Position numbers and translations under genes: made by a program. Under the pieces are notes generated by a model. That model was not told the origin of the DNA. It ran no database searches and saw only the letters and a list, made by a program, of their open reading frames with translations. This document shows, piece after piece, positions 1 to 8,197 of a stretch of DNA of 57,348 bases. This stretch comes from JBKBKN01 sp046294625. Lineage in GTDB: Bacteria > Bacteroidota > Bacteroidia > M30B66. The stretch spans positions 1 through 57,348 of the forward strand of contig JBKBKN010000021.1 of assembly GCA_046294625.1 (NCBI GenBank). The letters are read 5' to 3'. How positions within the stretch are numbered: the first letter of the stretch is position 1; the number at the start of each line of letters is the position of its first letter.

Positions 1-2
1 AT

Positions 3-1712
3 AATGCTTTCTCTTGTCTTGGCGCAGGTGAGCGAAACAGCTCATGGTATATGATCACTGTTCAAACCAGTGGTTTACTCGGTTTTAATATCAATCCTTA
101 TTGCGATATTGATTATGATTGGGCTGTTTATAATCTCACGAATGCAACCTGTGCTGATATATTTAACAACCCCGCGCTCGAAGTTTCTTGCAACTATTCC
201 GGTTCCATATTCCCTACACCAACCACAGGCGCTAACGGAGGTACTAATCCTGACCCCGGCAGCAACGGATTTTTCCCGCAAGAAGAGCCATTTATTCCCG
301 TTCAGGCAGGTGAAACCTATGCTTTAGTAGTAAGTAATTTTACCGATAATCAGTGCGGGTTTCAACTCGATTTCAGCCTATCTACGGCCAGTATTATCGA
401 CAATGTACCACCTCTTGTGAGTGGACTCACCTCACCGGTTAACTGTGGACAGAATTTTATCAATATTGAATTCACCGAATTCGTGCGTTGCAATTCCGTT
501 ACGCCACAACGATTCAGACTAGAAGGCCCCAATGGAAACATACCGGTGACAGGTGTTACAGGTGTGGCTTGTATCAATGGTGGTGTTTTCGAGAAAAATT
601 ATACTGTCATCATCAACGAAAACCTTTTCACCTCAGGAAACTACACACTTAAAATCTTTGGTGCAGTCTTGGACTTGTGTAATAATATGCTTCCTGATAC
701 ACAATATGTCTCTTTTAACATTTCCACCTTTGATATCAACATGTCATCGACCGTGGTGAATTGCAACCTCAACAATGGTTCAGCAACAGCCAATGTGATA
801 GGGGGCGTGCCGCCATATTTATATACCTGGAGTAATGGCCTTGGCGGACAAACAGTTAATGGTCTTCCCATAGGCTGGATTTCTGTAACAGTGCAGGATT
901 TTGCAGGTTGCATCAATAGCGACTCTGTTTTTGTGGCAGATGCTACAGGATTCAATATTAGCAATGGCTCTGTTGCAGATACCTGCAGTTCGGGATTGGG
1001 CACGGCAAGAGTGAATGTAGTTGGTGGAACCGGACCATTTCTTTACCAATGGTTTATACCGGGAGCGGGCAACTCAGCTGTAGTTGACTCTGTGGTTACG
1101 GGTAGTTATGATGTAAGAGTAACTGATCAGGGTACAGGTTGTCAACTTACAATAAGTGTATTTGTTCCGGATTATCGATATAACATGACTGCTGATTTTT
1201 TGGTTACGCCTAATCCTGTACCCGGTTTGCCTACCGAAGTCTCCTTCCTCAATGAATCGACAAACGCAAGTAGTTATTTCTGGGACTTTGGCGATGGAAG
1301 TTTTTCCACCAGCACCAATCCAAGACATATTTTCATCGGATCGGGCGAATGGCCAGTAACATTGGTGGCTTTCAATCCTTTTGGCTGCACCGATACCGTG
1401 GTGAAAATAGTTACGGTAGAATTTTTGCTTAACTACTTTGTTCCAACAGCTTTCACACCAAATAACGATAGCCGCAATGAAGAGTTTAAAATCATTGTAA
1501 CCGGTATTGCCGATTCCACTTTTGTACTTGACATATACGACCGCTGGGGTAGAACTGTATTTTCCAGCACCGATAAAAACATTGGATGGAACGGTAAGTT
1601 TCAAAATGGAACCAAAGCTTGTCCAATGGATATCTATGGTTACAAGGTATTCTTCAGAGACCAAAACGGAAGAAGACACACCAAATATGGCAGTGTGCTT
1701 TTGCTGAATTAA
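3..1712 (+). CDS. T9SS type B sorting domain surface protein, 5' end missing
   Basis: The frame is open to the left edge, so the true start lies outside the window. The visible part begins with a domain containing the phrase GERNSSWY, which I recall from large Bacteroidota surface proteins. Ig-like segments rich in cysteine, asparagine and threonine follow, including SprB-like repeats around the phrase SGSYDVRVTD-type turns, and then a PKD domain (FWDFGDGSFSTSTNPRHIF). The last 95 or so residues, from FVPTAFTPNNDSRNEEF through YDRWG, IGWNGKFQNG and YGYKVFFRD, are the gliding-motility-associated (type B) C-terminal signal read by the T9SS. It is probably exported and attached to or released from the cell surface. 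Its ligand is unknown. Its TAA overlaps the convergent stop of the next gene inside one TTAA. Confidence 0.9.
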   Translation, partial: NAFSCLGAGERNSSWYMITVQTSGLLGFNINPYCDIDYDWAVYNLTNATCADIFNNPALEVSCNYSGSIFPTPTTGANGGTNPDPGSNGFFPQEEPFIPVQAGETYALVVSNFTDNQCGFQLDFSLSTASIIDNVPPLVSGLTSPVNCGQNFINIEFTEFVRCNSVTPQRFRLEGPNGNIPVTGVTGVACINGGVFEKNYTVIINENLFTSGNYTLKIFGAVLDLCNNMLPDTQYVSFNISTFDINMSSTVVNCNLNNGSATANVIGGVPPYLYTWSNGLGGQTVNGLPIGWISVTVQDFAGCINSDSVFVADATGFNISNGSVADTCSSGLGTARVNVVGGTGPFLYQWFIPGAGNSAVVDSVVTGSYDVRVTDQGTGCQLTISVFVPDYRYNMTADFLVTPNPVPGLPTEVSFLNESTNASSYFWDFGDGSFSTSTNPRHIFIGSGEWPVTLVAFNPFGCTDTVVKIVTVEFLLNYFVPTAFTPNNDSRNEEFKIIVTGIADSTFVLDIYDRWGRTVFSSTDKNIGWNGKFQNGTKACPMDIYGYKVFFRDQNGRRHTKYGSVLLLN

Positions 1713-2470
1713 AATTCAAGTATTAAACCATCGTAAGCAATCTTTACAGAAGCAGGAAGCGAAGCTTCAATTTCTTCGTGCAATCCCATTTGATGGCTCA
1801 GGTGTGTTAAATACGCTGTTTCAGGCTTAACCCAATCAATAATCTCCAGTGCTTCATCTAAAGTGAAATGGGAGATATGCTTTTCCTTTCGCAAAGCATT
1901 AATCACCAATATTTTCGTACCTATTACTTTTTCAAGTTCGTTTGGTGAAATGGTTTTTGCATCGGTGATGTAAGTGAAGTCATTCATTCGGTATCCAAAT
2001 ACCGGAAGCTTGTAATGAAATACTTCAATTGGCGTAATTTGGCAATGCTCGATTCTGAATGGTTTATTCTCTATTCGATGAAGATTCACCAATGGAATGC
2101 CCGGATATTTATCTTCTGCAAAAATATAAGCATAGTCTTTTCGCAAAGCTTGTTCCACATGCGCTGTAAGATAAATGTCCATGTGACGCTGCTGTATGTG
2201 ATTGTAGGCTCTAATATCGTCCAAACCAGCCGTATGGTCTTTATGCTCATGCGTGAAAATGACAGCATCGAGTGCTCTGATATTGGATCGAAGCATTTGT
2301 TGTCGAAAATCAGGACCGGTATCTACCACAATAGATAAATCCCCATCCTGAATATGAATAGCGCTTCGCAATCTTTTGTCTTTTGCATCAGCAGACTTGC
2401 AAACCTTACAATCACAACCAATTACAGGCACTCCCTGAGAAGTGCCCGTGCCAAGAAAGCTTACCTTCAT
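1709..2470 (-). CDS. MBL-fold metallohydrolase (PhnP-like)
   Basis: This 253-residue protein has the metallo-beta-lactamase fold. It starts with the strand MKVSFLGTGTSQGVP and carries the metal-binding motif HEHKDH at about residues 74-79, then later histidines and an aspartate (TYITDAKT) and the closing THLSHQMG. The cluster GCDCKVCKS at residues 18-26 resembles the extra structural zinc site of PhnP-type phosphodiesterases. The substrate cannot be read from the sequence; a cyclic phosphodiester or nucleotide is typical for the group. It lies 86 bp behind the isoaspartyl peptidase gene on the same strand but has its own promoter-like box. I know of no phosphonate genes nearby, so a PhnP pathway role is not supported. 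Confidence 0.85.
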   Translation of the reverse strand: MKVSFLGTGTSQGVPVIGCDCKVCKSADAKDKRLRSAIHIQDGDLSIVVDTGPDFRQQMLRSNIRALDAVIFTHEHKDHTAGLDDIRAYNHIQQRHMDIYLTAHVEQALRKDYAYIFAEDKYPGIPLVNLHRIENKPFRIEHCQITPIEVFHYKLPVFGYRMNDFTYITDAKTISPNELEKVIGTKILVINALRKEKHISHFTLDEALEIIDWVKPETAYLTHLSHQMGLHEEIEASLPASVKIAYDGLILEF

Positions 2471-2477
2471 ATGTGCT

Positions 2478-2485
2478 CAAACTTA
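2478..2485 (-). promoter_or_regulatory. Bacteroidota -7 box (TAAGTTTG) before the MBL hydrolase
   Basis: On the minus strand the octamer TAAGTTTG matches the Bacteroidota consensus TAnnTTTG exactly. It ends only 7 bases before the ATG at 2470, so the transcript would start at or next to the start codon. No TTG was found at the expected distance upstream. Confidence 0.4.
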
Positions 2486-2556
2486 GCAGATTTTTGCGAA
2501 TAGCTGAGTAATTCCCACTAAAAGATTTCTGATATCAAGCTTGATGATGCGCCAGA

Positions 2557-3501
2557 TTAATCTTTGTAGATGGCAACCTGACTTTCTATACCGTTGGCCC
2601 ATCCGCGATACATCCCCGCACTATTGAAAGGAAGTACAATGTCGCCCATTGCATTTACTGCGATTAGTCCTCCCTCTCCTCCTAGCCTAACCAGTTTCTT
2701 ATGTATTACAAAATCTGCAGCTTCTTTCAAACTCAATCCCTTGTATTCCATTAAGCAGGAAACATCATAAGCTACCACTGCTCTTAAAAAGTACTCGCCA
2801 TGTCCGGTGCATGACACCGCGCAGGTGAGATTGTTGGCATAGGTTCCTGATCCTATCACGGGACTGTCGCCTATCCTGCCATATCGTTTATTGGTCATTC
2901 CACCGGTTGATGTTGCCGCAGCCACATTGCCATGCACATCTAACGCAACAGCTCCTACGGTTCCAAATTTTTTGTCGTCAGGAAACTTTGGCTCAGGCGA
3001 ATGATCAAGATAAGCATTCTCTTCATCAATCACGTGCATCAATTGATCGTAGCGAAACTGGGAGTAGAAATATGAATCTTCCATAATTTCAAGGCCCTTT
3101 TCATGGGCAAATTGTTGTGCTCCGACTCCGTGAAGCATCACATGATTAGATTTCTCCATGATTGCTCGAGCCAGACCTATCGGATTTCGAACCCGACGCA
3201 CAGCAGCTACTGAACCTGCATTCAGCGTTGCTCCACACATGATAGAAGCATCAAGTTCATTGGTCTTATCATGGGTAAAAACAGCACCTTTTCCTGCATT
3301 AAACAAAGGGCAATCTTCCAATGACTTCACAGCCGCTTCCACAGCGTCAAGAGCTGCGCCCTGAGCTTTCAAGATACCTTCACCTGTTTTCAAAGCATTG
3401 CTAAGGGCTTCCAGATACTCCTTTTCTAGTTCAGGACTAAGTAAGTGGCGCTCTATGGTGCCAGCTCCGCCATGAATGGCAATCGCAATTGGCTTAGACA
3501 T
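2557..3501 (-). CDS. iaaA: Isoaspartyl peptidase/L-asparaginase
   Basis: This is an N-terminal-nucleophile hydrolase of the plant-type asparaginase family, 314 residues long, which is normal. It hydrolyses beta-aspartyl dipeptides and L-asparagine after self-cleavage. The cleavage site is visible as FG|TVGAVALD, which makes Thr181 the nucleophile. The following NVAAATSTGGMTNKRYGRIGDSP region holds the substrate-binding Gly, Arg and Asp residues. The N-terminal IAIHGGAGTI is the family signature. There is no signal peptide, so it should be cytoplasmic. Its ATG overlaps the TAA of the upstream cyclophilin gene in the string TAATG, which suggests translational coupling. Confidence 0.95.
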   Translation of the reverse strand: MSKPIAIAIHGGAGTIERHLLSPELEKEYLEALSNALKTGEGILKAQGAALDAVEAAVKSLEDCPLFNAGKGAVFTHDKTNELDASIMCGATLNAGSVAAVRRVRNPIGLARAIMEKSNHVMLHGVGAQQFAHEKGLEIMEDSYFYSQFRYDQLMHVIDEENAYLDHSPEPKFPDDKKFGTVGAVALDVHGNVAAATSTGGMTNKRYGRIGDSPVIGSGTYANNLTCAVSCTGHGEYFLRAVVAYDVSCLMEYKGLSLKEAADFVIHKKLVRLGGEGGLIAVNAMGDIVLPFNSAGMYRGWANGIESQVAIYKD

Positions 3502-3938
3502 TATGCTTCTTCTTCGATAATGATTTGCTCAATCACATCACCTTGACGAATTTTATCAATCACATCCAAACCTTCTACAACTTTACCAAATACGGTATGG
3601 TTGCGGTCAAGGTGCTGAGTGTTGGTACGATTGTGACAAATGAAAAACTGTGAGCCGCCGGTATCTCTTCCCGCATGTGCCATGCTTAAAACACCACGAT
3701 CATGGTATTGATTTTCGCCTGTAAGTTCACATTTGATGGTATATCCCGGACCGCCATTGCCGATACCATTCGGGCAACCTGCTTGCACAACGAAATCGGG
3801 AATAACTCTGTGAAATTTCAACCCATTGTAAAATCCTGATTTTGCCAACTTTACAAAATTAGCTACTGTGTTGGGGGCATCTTTTTCAAAAAAAATGAGA
3901 TGCATATCGCCCTTGGCGGTTTTAATTGTTGCTTTCAT
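3501..3938 (-). CDS. Cyclophilin-type peptidyl-prolyl cis-trans isomerase
   Basis: The 145-residue protein starting MKATIKTAKGDMHL is a single cyclophilin domain. It shows the catalytic FHRVIPDFVVQAGC strand, then GVLSMAHAGRDTGGSQFFIC and HTVFGKVVEGLDVID. A longer reading to 4007 adds 23 residues that do not resemble the family and would overlap the upstream gene by 65 bases; the ATG at 3938, 4 bases after the Usp stop, is the better start. There is no export signal, so it is probably a cytoplasmic folding catalyst. It sits in an apparent operon Usp - cyclophilin - isoaspartyl peptidase. Confidence 0.93.
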   Translation of the reverse strand: MKATIKTAKGDMHLIFFEKDAPNTVANFVKLAKSGFYNGLKFHRVIPDFVVQAGCPNGIGNGGPGYTIKCELTGENQYHDRGVLSMAHAGRDTGGSQFFICHNRTNTQHLDRNHTVFGKVVEGLDVIDKIRQGDVIEQIIIEEEA

Positions 3939-3942
3939 GTTT

Positions 3943-4818
3943 TTAATAGGGTTGAAATTTTGATAATATGCTTGACGAGGTCGGGATAATTGAGCACACA
4001 GGCACATTTGATGTGTTTATGATTTCCTGTGCCGCTGATCCAACAAACAATTCAGTAAAGTTTATTTCTTGTTGAGTCATAATCATGATTAAATCTCCGT
4101 CATTCTCTTGAGCATAATGGACAACTGCTTCTCCTATTTTGTTTTCATTGTCCACTTTCAAAAGTTTGATGGTGAAATCAATGCGTTTGTCTGCCATGAA
4201 CTCCTTCACCTGATTGGTAATGATTTCGATTTTAAATTCATGTTCTGGCTCATCTTTTTCGATAATTGAAACAACATTTATAGTAGCATCGAAAATTTTA
4301 GCCAAATGCACTGCACTCACTACTTTCTCACGTGTTTCCTTCTGAATATCAAGAGGAAGAATAATATTTTTCACTTGTAATCTTGGCTCATCTGAACGAA
4401 TCGAAATCACTGGAGTCTTTGAACTACGAATTACTCTTAGCGTATTGCTGCCAATAAAACGACGCTTAAAGGTATCAGACCCGCCGGTTGCCATGATAAT
4501 GAAATTTGCTCCTATCAATTCAGCTGTTTCTACAATGGTTTCATAGATCTTACCTTTAGCCACCATGATGTGAACATCCGGAACCTGGTTCTTAATAGAG
4601 TCTGCCATCTCTTGCAGCTTTTTGCGTGCATTGCTGATGAGTTTATCTTCGTCTTCGTCGCTGAAAAGTCCCGCAAAGAAGCCTTCGGGCTCGACAGTGT
4701 AAAGCATATGTACTTCAGCGTTTAACGCCTTAGCATAATAAATAGCCTGATTAAGAGCGATTTGCGTATGATTCTTAAAATCAACGGGAACCAATAAGAT
4801 TTTTTTGTCGGGTTGCAT
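3943..4818 (-). CDS. Tandem universal stress protein (two UspA domains)
   Basis: The 291 residues form two UspA domains in a row. The first begins KKILLVPVDF and ends with a nucleotide-binding-like segment (MATGGSDTFKRRFIGSNT). The second begins VKNIILPLDI and ends LIMIMTQQEINFTELFVGSAA, where the glycines of the ATP motif are partly lost. Such tandem forms are common in Bacteroidota and are thought to help survival under stress, but the molecular role is unclear. It heads the leftward operon with the cyclophilin and the isoaspartyl peptidase. It is divergent from the nucleoside phosphorylase, with only 44 bases between the starts. Confidence 0.9.
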   Translation of the reverse strand: MQPDKKILLVPVDFKNHTQIALNQAIYYAKALNAEVHMLYTVEPEGFFAGLFSDEDEDKLISNARKKLQEMADSIKNQVPDVHIMVAKGKIYETIVETAELIGANFIIMATGGSDTFKRRFIGSNTLRVIRSSKTPVISIRSDEPRLQVKNIILPLDIQKETREKVVSAVHLAKIFDATINVVSIIEKDEPEHEFKIEIITNQVKEFMADKRIDFTIKLLKVDNENKIGEAVVHYAQENDGDLIMIMTQQEINFTELFVGSAAQEIINTSNVPVCSIIPTSSSILSKFQPY

Positions 4819-4841
4819 GAAATAAGTAATTTTTGGGTCGC

Positions 4842-4849
4842 CAAAATTA
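4842..4849 (-). promoter_or_regulatory. Candidate -7 box for the Usp operon
   Basis: TAATTTTG on the minus strand matches TAnnTTTG and ends 23 bases before the Usp ATG. The -33 part is not recognisable and would fall inside the start of the divergent phosphorylase gene. Confidence 0.35.
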
Positions 4850-4862
4850 ACATTATTAAGTA

Positions 4863-5738
4863 TTGAAAAAAATTGAAAGTTCAGAACTCGTTTTAAATCC
4901 TGATGGGAGCATTTATCACTTGAAACTGCATCCTGAACAGGTTGCCAATACTATTATTGTGGTAGGTGATCAAAACCGCGTTGGTATGGTATCTAAGCAT
5001 TTCGACCATATCGAGCATCAGGTTGCCAACAGGGAATTTGTCACGCACACCGGCAGCATTGGTGGCAAAAGAATCACAGCCCTTTCTACCGGAATTGGAA
5101 CAGATAATGTGGATATTGTCATGAATGAGTTGGATGCGCTATTTAACATTGATTTAAAAGCGCGTGAAGTCAAATCGGAACATCAGTCATTCAGAGTGAT
5201 TAGAATTGGTACTTCGGGAACTATTCAAGAAGACATTCCTGTTGATAGCGCTGTAATTTCTACTCATGGACTAGGGTTTGATGGTCTGGCTCATTTTTAT
5301 CAATTTGCATTCTCCGATGCCGACAAGCAGCTAAGCGAAGCATTTGTCAATCAGCTAAATCTTCCGCCTAATATTGCAAAACCTTACATGGTTCAGGCTT
5401 CGGGGTTGTTATTTAATCAGTTAAAAGCAATCAGTCCTTATCACGGAATCACGGCTACGGCCAATGGATTTTATGGGCCTCAAGGTAGAAAACTGAGAAT
5501 ACCATGCGCTGTGGAAAACTTAAATGAGCAGCTTCATGATTTCAGATTTGAGAATCATAGAATCACTAATTTTGAAATGGAAACATCGGCCTTATATATG
5601 CTTTCACAAGCACTAGGACATGAAGCATGCACAGCATGCGCTATTATTGCAAACAGAGCACGAAAAGAGTATAGCAAGAATTACAAGCCTGTGGTAGAAA
5701 ATCTAATCGCCAATGTTTTGGAAGTCATAACAGTTTAA
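4863..5738 (+). CDS. Nucleoside phosphorylase (uridine phosphorylase-like)
   Basis: This 291-residue PNP/UDP family protein would cleave nucleosides with phosphate to give a free base and ribose-1-phosphate. Visible family features are the phosphate-binding strand IIVVGDQNRVGMVSKHF, ITALSTGIGTDNVDIVMNEL, the RIGTSGTIQ loop and the late ITNFEMETSALYML segment that contacts ribose. The start is decided by a stop (TAA 4857-4859) just upstream: the only early start is TTG at 4863, because the next ATG would remove the phosphate-binding strand. A uridine phosphorylase activity is likely but base preference is not certain. It is cytoplasmic and serves nucleoside salvage. Confidence 0.9.
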   Translation: MKKIESSELVLNPDGSIYHLKLHPEQVANTIIVVGDQNRVGMVSKHFDHIEHQVANREFVTHTGSIGGKRITALSTGIGTDNVDIVMNELDALFNIDLKAREVKSEHQSFRVIRIGTSGTIQEDIPVDSAVISTHGLGFDGLAHFYQFAFSDADKQLSEAFVNQLNLPPNIAKPYMVQASGLLFNQLKAISPYHGITATANGFYGPQGRKLRIPCAVENLNEQLHDFRFENHRITNFEMETSALYMLSQALGHEACTACAIIANRARKEYSKNYKPVVENLIANVLEVITV

Positions 5739-5751
5739 CAAACATAACACC

Positions 5752-6630
5752 ATGGAAGACAAGGCCCTGAAAGCCATGATTAGCCTACTCGACGACTCCG
5801 ACGACAGCGTTTATCATGAAATTAGGGATAAGCTATTAAACATTGGCTACCCAGCCATTCAGGCTTTGGAAGATGTTTGGGAAAATACTTTCAATAATTT
5901 GCTGCAAACCCGAATTGAAGAAATCATTCAGCAAATCCAGTTCAACAGTGTTATTCAGGAATTGCGGCAATGGGTGCAAGAAGGTGGTATCGACTTATTG
6001 CAGGGCGCCCTCCTTATTGCAAGATATCAATATCCCGATCTGGATGAAGATCAGGTACGCAGAAGCATAGACTTGATCAAAAAAGATGTTTGGCTGGAAC
6101 TCAATCCCAATCTTACTGCCTATGAAAAAGTGAGAGTAATCAACCATATTCTTTTCGATGTGCATGGGTTTTCAGGAAATACGACCAATTATCATGCCCC
6201 TCAAAATTCATACATTAACAATGTGATGGAAAGCAAAAAAGGTAATCCGCTTTTGCTCAGCCTTATCTATTCCATCATCGCTCAAGGACTAAGCATACCT
6301 ATATACGGGGTAAATCTTCCGGATCATTTCGTACTGGCCTATCTTGATGAGTATGGACTAAGCAGCCAGAAAGAAGATCAGCAAGCTATCCTGTTCTACA
6401 TCAATCCATTTAGCAGGGGGGCTGTATTTAGCAGAGCAGAGATTGATAATTTTCTGAAACAACTCCAGTTAAGCCCCGAAAAAATTTACTACGAAACTTG
6501 CAGCAACATTGACATCATCAAGCGTTTGGTCAGAAATCTGATCAATGCTTATGAAAAATTAGGCTATCCGCAGAAAGTGCAGGATATGAATAAATTATAT
6601 GCAGTGATTGCAGAAACTGAAGAAGATTAG
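5752..6630 (+). CDS. Transglutaminase-like family protein (SirB1/Transglut_core2 type)
   Basis: The 292-residue protein has an N-terminal helical region resembling HEAT-like packing (residues 1-60). After it comes a SirB1-type transglutaminase-like core, with the family phrases INHILFDVHGFSGN, NSYINNVMESKKGNPLLLS, GLSIPIYGVNLPDHFVLAY and FYINPF. The usual catalytic cysteine position appears to be replaced (KGNPLLLS), as in many SirB1 proteins, so enzymatic activity is doubtful. It follows the phosphorylase by 13 bases and may share its transcript. The function of this family in Bacteroidota is unknown to me. Confidence 0.8.
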   Translation: MEDKALKAMISLLDDSDDSVYHEIRDKLLNIGYPAIQALEDVWENTFNNLLQTRIEEIIQQIQFNSVIQELRQWVQEGGIDLLQGALLIARYQYPDLDEDQVRRSIDLIKKDVWLELNPNLTAYEKVRVINHILFDVHGFSGNTTNYHAPQNSYINNVMESKKGNPLLLSLIYSIIAQGLSIPIYGVNLPDHFVLAYLDEYGLSSQKEDQQAILFYINPFSRGAVFSRAEIDNFLKQLQLSPEKIYYETCSNIDIIKRLVRNLINAYEKLGYPQKVQDMNKLYAVIAETEED

Positions 6631-6696
6631 CCATTCTATTTTGCACAAGTAGGAAAAGCTTACGATATTAGCTCAATAATTATATCCTGTAAAGAG

Positions 6697-7110
6697 ATGA
6701 TCGAAAATCATGAACTGGCAGTTTTCTTAGCAAGAGTTGTCCTTGGGATATTATTCTTTTTTCAGGGATTTGATAAAGTTTTTAGAATCGGCATCAGCAA
6801 TGTTGCCGACGAGATTAGTGTTCAATTGATTCGTCTTAGCTTTCCCCGACAGCTTTTAATTATAGCATCCTTCATCACTTCCTACATTGAACTTGTTGCC
6901 GGGATCCTGCTATTTGCAGGCCTTTTTGTGAATCCATTACTGATTGTGCTTACCATTCATATGATTTTTGTAGCCTTAGCATTCAGCCTGATCAATCCTA
7001 TTTGGGACATGAAGATTTATTTACCAAGATTAGTATTGCTCATTTTTTTGCTTTGTGTTCCCGGAGATTGGTATAGCTTCGGCATCGATCAGTTTATCCA
7101 AAAACCCTAA
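6697..7110 (+). CDS. DoxX-family integral membrane protein
   Basis: This 137-residue protein has four hydrophobic segments (about residues 8-25, 50-75, 80-100 and 107-122). It also carries the DoxX start LARVVLGILFFFQGFDKVF. The family sits in the inner membrane and is linked variously to thiosulfate oxidation or redox balance, but no specific role can be given here. It is 12 bases ahead of the TerB-like gene, suggesting a two-gene unit. A near-miss promoter box is seen around 6637 but is one base short of consensus. Confidence 0.8.
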   Translation: MIENHELAVFLARVVLGILFFFQGFDKVFRIGISNVADEISVQLIRLSFPRQLLIIASFITSYIELVAGILLFAGLFVNPLLIVLTIHMIFVALAFSLINPIWDMKIYLPRLVLLIFLLCVPGDWYSFGIDQFIQKP

Positions 7111-7122
7111 AACTAAGAAACT

Positions 7123-7512
7123 ATGAACTACAATTTATTTTATCAATCTGTTGGCAAATTACTCTACGCTATTGCAAACGCTGATGGCAAAATAATGCCC
7201 CAGGAAAAACAAAGAATCAGACAACTTATTGACGATGAGTTGGTAAAAATTGAAACAAGCACCGACCGTTTTGGTACAGACAACGCTTACCATGCTGAAT
7301 TTGCATTCGATTATGCTGAAGAAAACTTCTTAAATCCTGATAAAGCCTTTCTTGCCTTTGAAAAATATCTGCACGAACACAAAACGGTACTAAGCCCGGA
7401 GCTAAAGCAACTGGTTTATCGACTAGCAGAAAAAACAGGCGAAGCCTACAAGGGAATCAATGAAGATGAACGAAACTACATAGATAAATTGAAAAAACTG
7501 CTTGAAGTATAA
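7123..7512 (+). CDS. TerB-like small helical protein
   Basis: The 129-residue protein is soluble and predicted to be all alpha-helical. The phrase KLLYAIANADGKIMPQEKQR is the TerB/DjlA-type acidic loop (A-x-x-D-G-x-I-x-x-E) that binds metal in the family, and a second acidic turn is near the end (INEDERNYIDKL). TerB-like proteins are associated with membrane stress and tellurite resistance systems, but no other ter genes are present. It follows the DoxX gene by 12 bases. I regard the family call as good and the function as open. Confidence 0.65.
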   Translation: MNYNLFYQSVGKLLYAIANADGKIMPQEKQRIRQLIDDELVKIETSTDRFGTDNAYHAEFAFDYAEENFLNPDKAFLAFEKYLHEHKTVLSPELKQLVYRLAEKTGEAYKGINEDERNYIDKLKKLLEV

Positions 7513-7534
7513 TCTTGAACGGGCTTTAAAACCG

Positions 7535-7599
7535 GTATGTAATGCATGACAACTTTTTCCATACTTTCCATACAGGATGCTTTGTTTTGCATTACATAC
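7535..7599. repeat. 12-bp perfect inverted repeat with 41-base spacer
   Basis: GTATGTAATGCA at 7535-7546 is matched by its exact reverse complement TGCATTACATAC at 7588-7599. It lies between the TerB-like gene and the Kazal gene, before that gene's promoter box at 7648. It is not followed by a T-run, so it is a weak terminator candidate. A dimeric regulator site or an RNA stem is equally possible. Confidence 0.6.
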
Positions 7600-7647
7600 A
7601 TTCGCGACATATTAAAAAATTAACTTTTTAATCCATTACAGCACATC

Positions 7648-7655
7648 TATATTTG
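7648..7655 (+). promoter_or_regulatory. Bacteroidota -7 box (TATATTTG) before the Kazal gene
   Basis: TATATTTG is an exact match to TAnnTTTG and ends 5 bases before the ATG at 7661. If used, the mRNA would be leaderless or almost so. No clear TTG lies 17-23 bases upstream. Confidence 0.5.
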
Positions 7656-7660
7656 TGTGT

Positions 7661-8143
7661 ATGAATTATAAATCTACAATACTCAGCCTTTTCTTCATTT
7701 TCAGTTTAGTTCATACGAGTCGTGCACAGTTCATGAATTTCTGCATTGACAGCACCATTGTCAATCAGGGTATTCCGTGTAGTCCGGAATACATACCGGT
7801 ATGCGGTTGCGATAATATAACCTATCGCAACGATTGCTTTGCATTTAGAGAAGGTGTGTTGCAATTTAATCAAGGTAGTTGCGAATTTGTCGATTTCGAC
7901 TTTAACCCCAATCCGGTGGTGGATTTCATGCACATGAAAATTAATGTAAAAGAATCAACGGACGTTAACATTTATATTTTCAACATATTTGGCAACATTA
8001 AATATTTCTTCAGAGTAAGAGGTTTTCTTAATTTCGAACACTTTCCCGATGTTAGGGGTTGGGAAGATGGAGTTTATTTTGTGGTGGTCGAGGCAAACGG
8101 GCAATTTCAGATGAAACGAATGTTGAAAAACAATAATTTGTAA
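7661..8143 (+). CDS. Secreted Kazal-type protease inhibitor with T9SS C-terminal domain
   Basis: The 160-residue product starts with a signal peptide (residues 1-23, ending SRA-Q). A Kazal domain follows, with cysteines at 28, 40, 48, 50, 59 and 74 and the phrase PVCGCDNITYRNDC. From residue 80 comes a short type A T9SS sorting domain (FNPNPVVDF, IYIFNIFGN, WEDGVYFVVVEANG and a basic MKRMLK end). The Kazal fold inhibits serine proteases by a reactive loop near the second cysteine. A GTG six bases upstream adds two residues and is less likely than the ATG chosen. It probably protects the cell surface or secreted proteins from proteolysis; the target is unknown. Confidence 0.85.
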   Translation: MNYKSTILSLFFIFSLVHTSRAQFMNFCIDSTIVNQGIPCSPEYIPVCGCDNITYRNDCFAFREGVLQFNQGSCEFVDFDFNPNPVVDFMHMKINVKESTDVNIYIFNIFGNIKYFFRVRGFLNFEHFPDVRGWEDGVYFVVVEANGQFQMKRMLKNNNL

Positions 8144-8197
8144 TCGCACGTTTCAAGTCTTTATTTAGATTCAATCATCGATCACCTTAAGCCGCTT

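Noticed and set aside
1074..1679. 201-residue antisense ORF under the left-edge T9SS protein
   Set aside because: No family features; the sense strand encodes a clear PKD and sorting domain.
3939..4007. N-terminal extension of the cyclophilin
   Set aside because: It would overlap the Usp gene and adds residues unlike the family; the ATG at 3938 fits better.
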